Shown piece by piece: positions 24,878 to 37,300 of a stretch of 49,431 nt of DNA; the stretch's first letter is position 1; each line of letters begins with the position of its first letter. A program made the translations under genes and the position numbers. Origin of the DNA: an uncultured Syntrophobacterales bacterium. Lineage in GTDB: Bacteria > Desulfobacterota > Syntrophia > Syntrophales > UBA5619. The DNA lies in assembly GCA_903928915.1 (NCBI GenBank), contig CAIYSL010000075.1:1-49431 (forward strand), read 5' to 3'. Under the pieces are notes generated by a model, which saw nothing but the letters and a program-made list of their open reading frames with translations, searched no databases and was not told the origin of the DNA.

Positions 24878-26476
24878 ATGAACATCGCACGTATGAAACT
24901 GAGCGTTAAACTCATCGGAGGCTTTCTTGTCGTGGCAGTGGTCACGCTGGTTGTGGGTTTCATCGGAATGGCCGGGATCAGGGCTGCCGACGACCTCGCG
25001 GAGAAAGTCAGCCTCTCGAAACTGTTGGCGGAGCGCGAAATCGATCACCTGAATTGGGTCCTGAAGGTCGGCGCCTTCCAGAACGACGAGTCCTTGACGA
25101 AGCTCGACGTGGAGAAGGACGAGCATAAATGCGGGTTCGGCAGGTGGTACTACAGCGAGGATCGGCAACGGGTGGCGGCTGGTTTTCCCGCCATCGCCGA
25201 TTATCTAAAGAGCATCGAGGAGCCGCACCGAAAACTCCACCAGACCGCCACAGCCCTGGAAACCATCCTGCAGAAGGGGACTGAATCGCGGCCCGAGGCG
25301 GTAAGATTCTATCGGGCCGAGGTACTGGTGACACTCAAGGAAGTCCAGCAAAATCTGGGCAACCTGCGCAGGAGCGTGGACCACACCCTGAGCGAGTCCG
25401 GAAAATCGGCGTCCCGAGCAAGCCTTTTTTCCGTCGTGGGCATGATTGCCGGTTTCCTCATCGCCGTAACGCTCGGCATACTCCTGTCGCGTTCCATCAC
25501 CGGACCGATCGGCCGGGTGGCGACCGGTCTGAAGGACCGATCGGAACAGGTGGCGTCGGCCGCCTCCCAGGTGACGGCGGCCAGCCAGCACCTCGCCGAG
25601 GGATCATCAGAGCAGGCCTCGTCGCTCGAAGAGACCTCCTCATCCCTGGAGGAGATGGCGTCGATGACCAAGGGGAACGCCGCCAACGCCAATCAGGCCA
25701 AGGCGATGATGCAGGAGACCACGGAGATCGTCGCCAAGGTGGACCGGCAGATGAATGAGATGTCCGCGGCGATCGACGAGATTACCAGGTCCAGCGAGGA
25801 GACGGGAAAGATCATCAAGACGATCGACGAGATCGCCTTCCAGACAAACCTTCTGGCCCTGAACGCCGCGGTGGAGGCGGCCCGGGCCGGCGAAGCCGGG
25901 GCGGGGTTTGCCGTCGTCGCGGACGAGGTTCGCAACCTTGCCCTCCGGGCGGCCGAAGCGGCGCGCACCACGGGCGGCCTGATCGAAAACACGATCAAGT
26001 CCGTCAAGCAGGGAAACGAACTCACCCAGGCGACCCGGGAGGCCTTCAAGGCGAACGTGGCCAACGCCGGGAAGGTCGCCCAGCTGATCGAAGAGATCGC
26101 CGCCGCCTCCAACGAGCAGGCGCAGGGGATCGACCAGATCAACAAGGCCGTATCCGAGATGGACAAGGTAACGCAACAGACGGCGGCCAGCGCCCAGGAG
26201 TCCACATCAGCCTCGGAGGAGCTCACCGCCCAGGCGGAGCAGATGAAGGGTTTCGTGAGCGAACTGGAGGCAGTCATCGGCGGGCAGCGGGGAGGCAACG
26301 GCGCCACGGGCCGATCGGCGCCGGTTACGGTCCGCGCCGCTGGGGCGGCGGTTCGACGCCCCCCGATTGCCGGTCCGTCCGCAGAGACGTCAAGAAAGAG
26401 ACCGGCAGCGGCGCCGCAGCGGCGCGGGCCGGAGCAGATCATCCCGCTGGACGACGAAGGGTTCAAAGATTTTTAA
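24878..26476 (+). CDS. Methyl-accepting chemotaxis protein 2 with periplasmic CZB domain
   Basis: 532 residues. TM1 about 12-34, periplasmic domain 35-180, TM2 about 181-205, then only the start of a HAMP ([13 protein letters not shown]) running into the signalling helix; the tip motif is conserved. The periplasmic part holds a chemoreceptor zinc-binding (CZB) pattern: His57 (DHLNWV), His83-x-Cys85-G-F-G-R-W90, and His117/His121 (PHRKLH). CZB domains sense zinc and, through it, hypochlorite or similar oxidants; most are cytoplasmic, so the periplasmic site is notable. The last residues GFKDF fit an aromatic-x-x-Phe docking pentapeptide for CheR or CheB after a flexible Pro/Arg linker. Lies between two Cache/MCP modules. 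Confidence 0.9.
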   Translation: MNIARMKLSVKLIGGFLVVAVVTLVVGFIGMAGIRAADDLAEKVSLSKLLAEREIDHLNWVLKVGAFQNDESLTKLDVEKDEHKCGFGRWYYSEDRQRVAAGFPAIADYLKSIEEPHRKLHQTATALETILQKGTESRPEAVRFYRAEVLVTLKEVQQNLGNLRRSVDHTLSESGKSASRASLFSVVGMIAGFLIAVTLGILLSRSITGPIGRVATGLKDRSEQVASAASQVTAASQHLAEGSSEQASSLEETSSSLEEMASMTKGNAANANQAKAMMQETTEIVAKVDRQMNEMSAAIDEITRSSEETGKIIKTIDEIAFQTNLLALNAAVEAARAGEAGAGFAVVADEVRNLALRAAEAARTTGGLIENTIKSVKQGNELTQATREAFKANVANAGKVAQLIEEIAAASNEQAQGIDQINKAVSEMDKVTQQTAASAQESTSASEELTAQAEQMKGFVSELEAVIGGQRGGNGATGRSAPVTVRAAGAAVRRPPIAGPSAETSRKRPAAAPQRRGPEQIIPLDDEGFKDF

Positions 26477-26632
26477 AACGGAGGAATTCCCAATTTGAGC
26501 ACCGAAGCGCCGACGGAAAGAAGAAGCGCAGGCACATCAACAATCGGGATCCAGGCGGGAGGAAAGCGGAGGGAAGGAGCACACGGTAGCCTTCCGGGAA
26601 TGAGGACGAATCATCGATAGGGAGGGAGAAAG

Positions 26633-27076
26633 ATGAAGAAACTGTTTGTCGTCGTTCTGATCAATCTTTTTTTGGCGGGCGTCGCGTTTGCGGGAGGGAC
26701 CGCCGATGAGGCGAAGGCCCTTACGGACAAGGCGGCAGCGTACGTGAAGGCGAACGGGAAAGAAAAGGCATTCGCCGAGTTCAGCAACCCCAAGGGACAA
26801 TTTGTCGATCGCGACCTCTACATCTTCGCCGTCGATTTCAAAGGGATGACTTTGGCCCATGGCGGAAACGCAAAGCTCGTCGGGCGAGACATGTACGGGC
26901 TGAAGGATGCGGACGACAAGTTATTCATTCAGAAATTCATCGAAATCGCCAAGAGTAAGGGGAGCGGCTGGGTGGACTATAAGTGGTCGAACCCACTAAC
27001 GAAAAAGATCGACAGCAAATCAACGTACGTCCAGAAGGTAGACGATTACTTCTTAGGGTGCGGAATCTACAAGTAG
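26633..27076 (+). CDS. Secreted single-Cache-domain protein, copy 2
   Basis: 147 residues. Signal peptide about 1-20 (LFVVVLINLFLAGVAFA), then a Cache_2-type domain closely related to copy 1 at 22734-23195: shared [25 protein letters not shown]-like and GWVDYKWSNPLTKKIDSKSTYVQKVDD segments and the same GCGIYK end. No anchor. GGGAGGGAGAAAG precedes the ATG. A perfect 26-bp palindrome follows, then MCP 3. Codon use here is somewhat lower in GC than in copy 1, so the two copies may have different ages or origins. Confidence 0.88.
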   Translation: MKKLFVVVLINLFLAGVAFAGGTADEAKALTDKAAAYVKANGKEKAFAEFSNPKGQFVDRDLYIFAVDFKGMTLAHGGNAKLVGRDMYGLKDADDKLFIQKFIEIAKSKGSGWVDYKWSNPLTKKIDSKSTYVQKVDDYFLGCGIYK

Positions 27077-27136
27077 CCCCCCGCCGATCGCAGGACCTGA
27101 CGAAGACGAATTGCGGCTCCCCTGCCGCTGAACTGT

Positions 27137-27162
27137 ATCCAGCTCCGCATGCGGAGCTGGAT
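27137..27162. repeat. 26-bp perfect palindrome between Cache 2 and MCP 3
   Basis: ATCCAGCTCCGCA (27137-27149) is followed directly by its exact reverse complement (27150-27162). It may fold as the terminator of the Cache gene (no U-run follows) or serve as a binding site. The matching gap in copy 1 carries a normal terminator at 23209-23246. Confidence 0.65.
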
Positions 27163-27235
27163 GCATGAGATACGACATCGCCCGGAGTGTTATGTTCTGA
27201 CTGGCGCGGCGCGCAAACGACGAGGGGGAATATTT

Positions 27236-28747
27236 ATGAAATCGTTTTTCGTGAATCTGAGGCTATCCCAGAAGATAGCGATCGCCCCTGCAATCATTCT
27301 TCTTTTTTCCCTGGTATTGGCCTTTGCTTCTTATGCGGGGCTGGCAAGACAGAGGCTCGCCCTCGACGATATCTTCAACAGCCGCTTTAAAGGCTACCAG
27401 AGCAGTTCAACGATCCTCAACGACATCGCCAATGTCCACGCCAATATCTATCGGGTCATCAGTTGGGCAAACGCAAAATACGATGAAAAGAAGATCGATC
27501 AGTTGGCCAAAGAGCAGATCGCATCGATCAATCGGAGCGTGGAGCTGGTGAAGACGATTCTGCGGTCGCACCCCCTGGTCGCCCAGGAGAAGCAATTGTA
27601 TCAGTCCTCTCTGGAGAAGCTCATCGAATACCAGAAGCCCGCCGTGGGGGTCCTCGACATTGCTTCGTCGGATGTCAGCATTGCCACGATGTACATGGGG
27701 AGTTGCGATGACAAATACCAGATTTTGAACAAGGAGCTAGCAGCCCTTCTGGCGTTGGAGCAGAAGCTGAGTCAAGAGCGATACGAGTTATCGCAGTCGA
27801 GCGCGCAGACGGCATTGAGGACCAACATCGTCTTATTGCTCATCGTCATCGCGCTGTCGATAGCCATCAGCGTCTTCATGGGACGGTTTATCACCCTGCC
27901 GATCGAACGGGTGATACGGGGGTTGAACGAGAGCGCCCAGCATGTTGCGTCCGCGTCGGTTCAGATCACTTCGGCGAGCCAGTCGCTCGCGGCGGGGGCG
28001 TCCCAGCAGGCGGCAGGGCTCGAAGAGGCGTCGTCGTCGCTGGAAGAGATGACGTCCATGACCAAGCAGAACGCAGAGAGCTCCGACCAGGCGAATAGGC
28101 TCATCGGGGACACCGGCCGGGTAGTGGCTGAGGCCAATGCGTCGATGCAGGACCTGATCAAGTCGATGCAGGAGATTTCATCGGCATCAGAGGAGACGGG
28201 AAAGATCATCAGAACGATCGACGAGATCGCCTTTCAGACCAATCTGCTGGCACTCAACGCGGCAGTGGAGGCTGCGCGGGCAGGAGAGGCGGGGGCGGGT
28301 TTTGCGGTGGTCGCCGACGAGGTACGGAATCTGGCCTTGCGGACGGCGGAGGCAGCCAGGAATACGGCAGACATGATTGAGGAAACGGTTAAGAAGGTGA
28401 AGAACAGCTCGGGCGTTGTCGAGCGAACGAATGATGCCTTCGGCAGGGTGGCGCAGGGGGCGGACAAGGTGGTGCAGCTGGTCGGGGAAATCGCGGCCGC
28501 TTCGAATGAACAGGCGACGGGAATCGCTCAGGTCAGCACCGCCGTGGTCGAGATGGACAAGATAACGCAGCAGAATGCGGCTACCGCGGAAGAGTCGTCC
28601 GCGGCGGCCGAAGACATGAATGAGCAGGCGGAAAGCATGAAAGACCTCGTGGCGGAACTCGTCGCCCTGGTCGGCGGAAGAAAGAATGGAAGAGGTTTCT
28701 CCGCGCAGGCGCCCACTGAGCAGAGGAGAAGGCTGGAAGCGTCATAG
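27236..28747 (+). CDS. Methyl-accepting chemotaxis protein 3 (helical periplasmic sensor, no full HAMP)
   Basis: 503 residues. TM1 about 13-36, helical periplasmic sensor homologous to MCP 1 (shared [49 protein letters not shown]), TM2 about 196-217. After a short proximal HAMP-like bit ([11 protein letters not shown]) it goes straight to the signalling domain, unlike MCP 1 which has a full HAMP. The tip motif [47 protein letters not shown] is intact. No clear CheR pentapeptide (ends QRRRLEAS). GAGGGGG lies upstream of ATG 27236; the extra 29 upstream residues of the frame are not family-like. Partner of the Cache 2 gene. Confidence 0.9.
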   Translation: MKSFFVNLRLSQKIAIAPAIILLFSLVLAFASYAGLARQRLALDDIFNSRFKGYQSSSTILNDIANVHANIYRVISWANAKYDEKKIDQLAKEQIASINRSVELVKTILRSHPLVAQEKQLYQSSLEKLIEYQKPAVGVLDIASSDVSIATMYMGSCDDKYQILNKELAALLALEQKLSQERYELSQSSAQTALRTNIVLLLIVIALSIAISVFMGRFITLPIERVIRGLNESAQHVASASVQITSASQSLAAGASQQAAGLEEASSSLEEMTSMTKQNAESSDQANRLIGDTGRVVAEANASMQDLIKSMQEISSASEETGKIIRTIDEIAFQTNLLALNAAVEAARAGEAGAGFAVVADEVRNLALRTAEAARNTADMIEETVKKVKNSSGVVERTNDAFGRVAQGADKVVQLVGEIAAASNEQATGIAQVSTAVVEMDKITQQNAATAEESSAAAEDMNEQAESMKDLVAELVALVGGRKNGRGFSAQAPTEQRRRLEAS

Positions 28748-28879
28748 CCCTTGACAACCTGCGGGAAATTGCGATAGGGATAGGCCACTTCGGCGTGCCC
28801 GGGGTCGAGTGTCTGTGCAGCGCCGCATGGACCGGTCGCTGACACGAGACAATTCTCCTTCCGGGGAAGGTGGACAAGG

Positions 28880-30568
<1,689 letters not shown>

Positions 30569-30724
30569 CCCCCCCCTCACCCCGACCCTCTCCCGCGAGG
30601 GGAGAGGGAGCTGAGCGGTCGGAACCTCGGTATCCCGGCTCTCTCCCCGCGCGGCGCATACCCTACCGTTCCCCTCCCCAGGCGGGAGGGGATGAAGGGG
30701 AGGGGGAACACTACAGGAAACGCA
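30569..30724. repeat. GC-rich palindromic repeats between mutase subunits
   Basis: This 156-base gap inside the operon contains a palindrome at 30586-30608 (CCCTCTCCC, GCGA loop, GGGGAGAGGG) preceded by a CTCACCCCGA flank, and the 35-nt element at 30671-30705 that recurs on the other strand at 17073-17107 with two mismatches. The final 20 bases carry AGGAAA, the ribosome site of the next gene. Confidence 0.7.
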
Positions 30725-31129
30725 ATGGCCGAGAGAACGATACGGATCATGGTGGCCAAGCCGGGCCTCGACGGCCACGACCGGGGCGCCCGGGTGCTGG
30801 CCCGCAGTTTTCGCGATGCGGGCTTCGAGGTGATCTACACGGGCTGCCACCAGAGCCCCGAGCAGATCGCCGCGGCGGCGATCCAGGAGGACGTGGACCT
30901 GGTGGGGCTGAGCTGCCTCTCCGGCGCCCACCGGTACCTCTTTCCCCGGGTCGTGGAGCTCCTGAGGCAGCAGGGAGCGGCGGACATCACCGTCATCGGC
31001 GGCGGGATCATCCCCGATCAGGACTTCGCGCTCCTCACCGACGCCGGCATCAAGGCGATCTTCACCCCGGGCGCCAAGCTCGACGCGATCGTCGCGTGGG
31101 TCCGGACGAATATCAAACCGCGGACGTAG
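30725..31129 (+). CDS. icmB: Acyl-CoA mutase small subunit, B12-binding
   Basis: 134 residues, the size of IcmB (about 136). A single cobalamin-binding Rossmann domain: GLDGHDRG (12-19) is the D-x-H-x-x-G motif, whose His displaces the lower ligand of B12, followed by GLSCLSGAH and VIGGGIIPDQD (about 84-108). ATG 30725 follows AGGAAACGCA at good spacing. The gene lies 156 bases after the large subunit and three bases before the MeaB GTPase gene, the usual mutase order. Whole fused MCM small subunits would be much larger, so this is a split enzyme. Confidence 0.9.
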   Translation: MAERTIRIMVAKPGLDGHDRGARVLARSFRDAGFEVIYTGCHQSPEQIAAAAIQEDVDLVGLSCLSGAHRYLFPRVVELLRQQGAADITVIGGGIIPDQDFALLTDAGIKAIFTPGAKLDAIVAWVRTNIKPRT

Positions 31130-31132
31130 CGC

Positions 31133-32110
<978 letters not shown>

Positions 32111-32381
32111 GGAGCACGCCGGCGGCCGGGGGCGGGACATCCTGCCCGACTCGGATCTTTTTCCGACCCTGCGCATCCTCGCTTCGCTGCCGGAAAACAA
32201 CTCGCGCCTGCCGGCGCTCAAACAGGTTTTCCGGCGGGCGCTCCGCTGCGGTGGCAGGGTACCCCGTAAAAATCTCCAATGAGCTCGTCCAGGCTGTCCC
32301 GCCCCCGGCCGCTACCTGGACTCACGGGAGAGCAATAGATTCCGAAGAGAGTGGTATGCAGGGACGACGCGAGGTTATGTG

Positions 32382-32945
32382 ATGGATGACGCCGAAGATC
32401 CGCGCAAGGCCGTTCTGGAGAAATACCGGAAGGGACTGGTCCAGGTCTACACGGGGGAGGGCAAGGGGAAGACGACCGCCGCCTTCGGGCAGGCGCTGCG
32501 CGCGATCGGCCAGGGCTACCGGGTCTGCGTGATCCAGTTCATGAAGGGCCGCAAGTACGGCGAGTGTCTCGCCGTGGAGCGGCACCTCCCGAACCTCACC
32601 GTCCACCTCTGCGGCCTCGACAGCTTCGTGATGCGGGAAAATCCCGCCCCCCTCGACGTCGAGCTTGCCCGGAGCGGTCTCGAGCTTGCCCGGAAGGCGA
32701 TCTCCTCGGGCGCCTACGACATGGTCGTCCTGGACGAGATCAACGTGGCCGTGGACTTCCGGCTGATCCCGCTTGCGGACGTCGTCGAGCTCATCCGGAG
32801 CAAACCCGCCCGCCTCGACCTCATCCTCACCGGCCGCAACGCCGCGCCGGAGGTGATCGCGCTCGCCGATACGGTGAGCGACATCCGGGAGGTCCGGCAC
32901 CACTACCGGGCCGGGATCAAGGAACGCGCCGGGATCGAATACTGA
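32382..32945 (+). CDS. cobO: Cob(I)alamin adenosyltransferase (CobA/BtuR/CobO type)
   Basis: 187 residues. P-loop variant GEGKGKTTAAFGQALRA (about 25-41), VIQFMKG and VVLDEINVAVDF (about 117-128), all hallmarks of CobA-type ATP:corrinoid adenosyltransferases. It makes adenosylcobalamin, the cofactor of the mutase encoded just upstream. The ATG at 32382 is preferred because GAGG lies seven bases before it; a GTG one codon earlier is also possible. The 271-base gap from MeaB contains an inverted repeat GCCGGAAAAC/GTTTTCCGGC, but no B12-riboswitch core could be found. Confidence 0.92.
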   Translation: MDDAEDPRKAVLEKYRKGLVQVYTGEGKGKTTAAFGQALRAIGQGYRVCVIQFMKGRKYGECLAVERHLPNLTVHLCGLDSFVMRENPAPLDVELARSGLELARKAISSGAYDMVVLDEINVAVDFRLIPLADVVELIRSKPARLDLILTGRNAAPEVIALADTVSDIREVRHHYRAGIKERAGIEY

Positions 32946-33076
32946 CGGCGGCGGGAAAAGTCAGCCGGCTTTCCGCCGGGGCAGGTTTGCGGCGGGCCAT
33001 GACCGCGCCCCATCTCTCCGGCCGGCGTGCCCTGCCGCGAGTGCGCATTTCCCCTCGGTGAGACGACGCGGGTCCG

Positions 33077-34021
33077 TCAGCGGGTCGCCGCCGCGGGCGG
33101 TTCCGCCGGCGTTCCGGCATCCAGGATTTCCACGCGGCGATTCTTCGCCCGGCCCTCCTCCGTGTCGTTTGCCGCGATCGGGACCTCTTCCCCGTAGCCT
33201 TTGAGCTGAAAACGGGCGGAAGGTAGCCCGCGCTGCGACGTGAGGTAGGTCTCCACGGCCTTTGCCCGCCGCAGGGAAAGCCCCTCGTTGTACTTCTCCG
33301 TACCGGTGGCGTCCGTATGTCCGGCCAGGACGATGGCCGCCTCGGGTGCATTCTCCGTCAGGATACGGGCTACTTCGTCGAGGAGAGGATAGTACTGCTC
33401 CTTGACCTCGGCCCGGTCGTGATCGAAGCGCACCACCGGCTCGCTTCCGGACGGCAGGGGTTTGCCCGGGACAAAAAACGGTTCCGCCTTTTTGCCGGCC
33501 TGCTTTTCCGCCGCGGCGGGCGCCGGTTCGGCCTCCACGGCGCGGGGAGCGGCTGCGGCCGTTGCCTGCTGCCGCTCGGCGTCCTTTTCTTCCTGCTGTC
33601 TCTTCGGCGCAAGCCATTGCTGCGCCCCTTTATGGCCGAGACCGGCGGCGGTCTGCATGTCCGTGCGGGCGTCCTGGTTGCTGATGCTGAAGGCATTCAG
33701 CAGCCCCCGCTGGTAGTAGGCTTCGGGATTCTTCGGGTCGAGATCGATCGCCCGGTTGAAATCCCGCAGCGCATCCATCACGTTGGTCTTATCCGCCCCC
33801 AGGGTGGCCACACCCCTGCGCAGGTACGCCTCGGCATAGTACCGGTCGAGTTCGACGGCCCCGGTGTACATCTTTACCGCTTCTTCGTAGGTGTTCGTCT
33901 TCTCCGCATCCACCCCCCGTCGGAAAAAGTCATGGGCCGTCGGTTTTTCCGCCACCCTGTCGGTCGCACAGGACAAAAGCGCGACGATGACGACGAAAAG
34001 CCACATGGAATGTCGTTTCAT
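33077..34021 (-). CDS. Lipoprotein with TPR repeats and C-terminal OmpA peptidoglycan-binding domain
   Basis: 314 residues. Lipobox ALLSC with Cys18 gives an outer-membrane lipoprotein. Two to three TPR-like repeats follow (about 30-140; AYLRRGVATL and AYYQRGLLNA), then a charged Ala/Glu/Pro-rich linker and an OmpA-C domain from about 195: FDHDRAEVKEQYYPLLDEVA, AGHTDATGTEKYNEGLSLRRAKAVETYL and KNRRVEIL at the end bind meso-DAP peptidoglycan. A sigma70 promoter lies about 90 bases upstream. It probably anchors an envelope complex to the wall. It is divergent from the metalloprotease gene. Confidence 0.9.
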   Translation of the reverse strand: MKRHSMWLFVVIVALLSCATDRVAEKPTAHDFFRRGVDAEKTNTYEEAVKMYTGAVELDRYYAEAYLRRGVATLGADKTNVMDALRDFNRAIDLDPKNPEAYYQRGLLNAFSISNQDARTDMQTAAGLGHKGAQQWLAPKRQQEEKDAERQQATAAAAPRAVEAEPAPAAAEKQAGKKAEPFFVPGKPLPSGSEPVVRFDHDRAEVKEQYYPLLDEVARILTENAPEAAIVLAGHTDATGTEKYNEGLSLRRAKAVETYLTSQRGLPSARFQLKGYGEEVPIAANDTEEGRAKNRRVEILDAGTPAEPPAAATR

Positions 34022-34110
34022 GATTCACCTCGAATTGCCGATAAATAAGGATAGAAGCGAAACGCGATACCGCCTCCTCTGCGGAGACCCGCCTGTGAAT
34101 GCCGGCAGTG

Positions 34111-34140
34111 AGTATATGAAAGGAAATGCTGGTCTGTCAA
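34111..34140 (-). promoter_or_regulatory. Sigma70-type promoter of the TPR-OmpA lipoprotein
   Basis: Minus strand TTGACA (34140-34135), 18-base spacer, TATACT (34116-34111); leader about 85 bases. Confidence 0.7.
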
Positions 34141-34299
34141 TAAGAGAGTGGCGGAAGAATGTGATGATCCTCACGTTCGAGGAAAAACGCGCCCCGGACG
34201 CCGCAGGCCCACGGCACCCGCGAGGATCGTCTTGCCCCGGATTCGGCGCCGGTTTATGGATAAGACGCGGTAAGCAGAAGGGAAATGTGTCGATGACCC

Positions 34300-34310
34300 G
34301 GGGGGGGGGG
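34300..34310 (+). repeat. Poly-G tract of 11 bases just upstream of a promoter
   Basis: Eleven consecutive G at 34300-34310 end 11 bases before the -35 box of the metalloprotease promoter. Homopolymer tracts at this place can change length by slippage and alter expression. Confidence 0.75.
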
Positions 34311-34321
34311 AACTCCCCTGT

Positions 34322-34350
34322 TTGACATATTCAGGGAATCATGGTTAAAA
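34322..34350 (+). promoter_or_regulatory. Sigma70-type promoter of the secreted metalloprotease
   Basis: TTGACA (34322-34327), 17-base spacer, TTAAAA (34345-34350); leader about 36 bases. Its -35 and spacer start share the sequence ATATTCAGGG then AATC with the promoter at 19355. Confidence 0.7.
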
Positions 34351-34392
34351 GACAGTCGGGAGGGTGTCCTCCCCAGCAACGAAGGTAGCCCC

Positions 34393-37300
34393 ATGGTCGC
34401 AAGGAAACGCATCGGCCGGTTCTCCCTCCGCGGCAGGTTGACCAGAATCTGCGCGCTGGTCCTTTTTTTCCTTTCCCTCGGCCTTTCCCTGGCGGACGCG
34501 GCAGAATTCTCCCTGCTCGTCAGCCCCAAGGCCCGGCAGGCAGTCACGCTCCGTCCGGAGCAGGCCGAACCCACGGGTCCGTTCGCCTCGGCCCGGCGGT
34601 GGCGCCAGGTCGACCTGATGAAGCCGCTCGCCCAGGCCGACGGGGTGGCAGGCGGGGACGAGCTCGTCCTCGACCTCTTCCCCGACGCCCGGTACCGGGC
34701 GACCGTGGACCGCGTCTCCACCAACGTGAACGGCACGGTGACGCGCCGCGGCCGCCTGAAGGGCTACCCCATGGGGTACGTGCTGATCTCCACCACCGGC
34801 GAGAAGAGCCTCGCCACGATCAAGGTGCCGGAGCTGGCCGCGGAGTACACGATCCTGTACGATGCGGCCTCCCGGGGCCATTACCTCCTCGACCAGGACC
34901 CGGCGAAGCAGGACATACTGGTAGAGGGCCCGGCGGTGGTTCCCCCTCCCCCTGCCCCGCAGGAGTTGCGGGAGATACGGGCGCTCCAGGAGCGGATCGC
35001 CGCGGCAGCGCCCCTCGCCGATTCCGCCGTCACCGTCAACGTGATGATCGTCTACACCCCGGCGGCGCGGACCTGGGCCGACGCGAACGCCAGCGGCATC
35101 GCCAACTCGGTCGCCCAGGCCATGGCCAAGGGCCAGCTCGTGACGGACAACAGCAACACGCTGCTCACCGTGAACCTGGTCCACTCCGCCGAGGTGAACT
35201 ACACCGAAAATGGCGATACGAATACCGACCTGTCGCGTCTGCGCCTGACATCGGACGGCTGGCTCGACTCGGTCCACACCCTGCGGGACACCTACGGGGC
35301 CGACCTGGTGGTCCTGTTCGAGCAGATCAGCGATACGGGAGGGCTCGGGTACCTGCTCAACACCGCATCCGGTCTGCCGGCCTACGGGTTTTCGATCACC
35401 CGGATCCAGCAGGCCCACAATACCTACACCACGATCCACGAGATCGGCCACAACATGGGGCTGGGCCACCACAAGGCGCAGACTACCCAGCCGGGCCCGG
35501 GCCTGTATTCCTACTCCGCCGGGTGGCGCTGGACCGGGACCGACAACGGAAAGTACTGCTCCGTCATGACCTACGAGTCCGGGACGTACTTCGCCGACGG
35601 CATCAGCCATAGCCGGGTTCCCTATTTCTCCAACCCCAGCATCACCGACCACGGCGTGGCCACGGGCGATGCCGTAAACGGGGACAACGCGCGCACCATT
35701 CGCGAGACAAAGGCCGTCGTGGCGGCCTACCGGGGCGGGGGGCCGGTCACGACCTCCACCACGACCACGACGGTGTTCACCACCACGACCACCTCGGCGG
35801 TGACGACGGCCCCCACCACCACGACCACGGTGGCGGGGAGCGTTTCTTTGGGCACGGCCCTGGACAACACCAGCCTCGTCTGGACCACGGGCGGCAGCGC
35901 CCCGTTCATCGGCCAGACCGCCTACTCGTATTACGGCGGTTCCTCGGCCAGGACCGGCACCATCGGCAACGGTCAGAGCACCTACCTTTCCACCACGGTC
36001 ACCGGCCCCGGGACCCTGTCCTTCTACTGGGCCGTTTCTTCCGAATCGGGCTACGACATTTTCAAGGTCTTCCTGGACGGGGCGCTGCAGTTCCTCTGGA
36101 GCGGAAGCGGCGCGTGGTACCAGACGCTGCTCACCATCCCCGCCGGCGTGCACACCGTAAAGTGGGAATACGTCAAGGACTCCTCCGGCTCATCCGGCCA
36201 GGACGCGGGGTGGGTGGATTATGTCGTGTTCACCCCCTCGGGCGTCACGACGGTTCCGACCACTGTGTTCACCACCACAACGACGAGCGCCTGGACGACG
36301 GTCCCGACGACCACGACGACGACGGTCGGGCCCACCTCCTCGACCACCTCGACGACGACGGTCCAGACGACGGTACCGGGAACCACCACGACCACGACCA
36401 CGATCCCCGGCGCCTTCACGCTGGCCGTCAGCAAGACCGGCAGCGGCGGCGGCACGGTGACCTCGTCGGCGGGCGGGATCAGCTGCGGGTTCGCCTGCAG
36501 CGCTTCGCTGGCAAGCGGAACCACCGTCACCCTCACGGCGACGGCGGCCTCGGGATCGAGCTTTTCCGGCTGGGGCGGGGCGTGCAGCGGCACGGGCAAC
36601 ACCTGCACGGTCGTCATGAACGGCGCGAAGACTGTCATCGCGACGTTCACCTCCAGCAGCACAGCGACGGTAACGTCGCCGAACGCCGCCATATCGTCGG
36701 TCATCGTGTCCAACTCCATCTCGGGCGGCCCCGCGAATTACCTGCCCGCAACCGTGGTGGGATTCAGCGCGACCTGGGTCACTACGGCCGCCTCGATCAG
36801 CGTCAACTACGCGAGCCTCCCCGCAAGCCCGGTTTTCTACAAGGTGATCAACAGCGGGGAATGGAAGCAGATATACCCGGTCAATCAAACGAACGGGATT
36901 ACGAATGTCGTCCTGAACGGCACTGCGCTGAGCTTCACCATCGCCGACAACTCGGACTGCGACGGCAACCCGGCCTCAGGAACGATCTACGATCCGATCG
37001 TTGCGGGGAGCGTGGCCGCCGCCGGGGGGGGCACCCTCCATTTCCCCCATGTGGACACCAAGGACGGCTGGCAGACGGAGATCGGCGTCATCAACACGAG
37101 CGCCCAGCAGGCCGTCAGCGGGATACTGACCGCGTACGGCAACGCGGGGCAGCAGGTGGACGCGCAGCCCGTCACCCTTCCCGCCCGCGGCCGGAGACAG
37201 ATCACCGTAGCGACCGAGTTTTCCAACGCCGCGACCATCGGGTACATCGTGTTCACTGCCGATTCCGACACGATCCAGGGCTACACGAAGTTCTACCGGG

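Larger units (their letters stand above)
34022..34392. other. Divergent regulatory region with two promoters and a poly-G tract
   Basis: 371 bases with no credible gene. It holds the minus-strand lipoprotein promoter (34111-34140), an 11-G tract (34300-34310) and the plus-strand metalloprotease promoter (34322-34350). Confidence 0.7.

Noticed and set aside
32111-32381. Cobalamin riboswitch before the adenosyltransferase
   Set aside because: A GCCGGAAAAC/GTTTTCCGGC inverted repeat exists, but the conserved B12-box and core sequences are absent.
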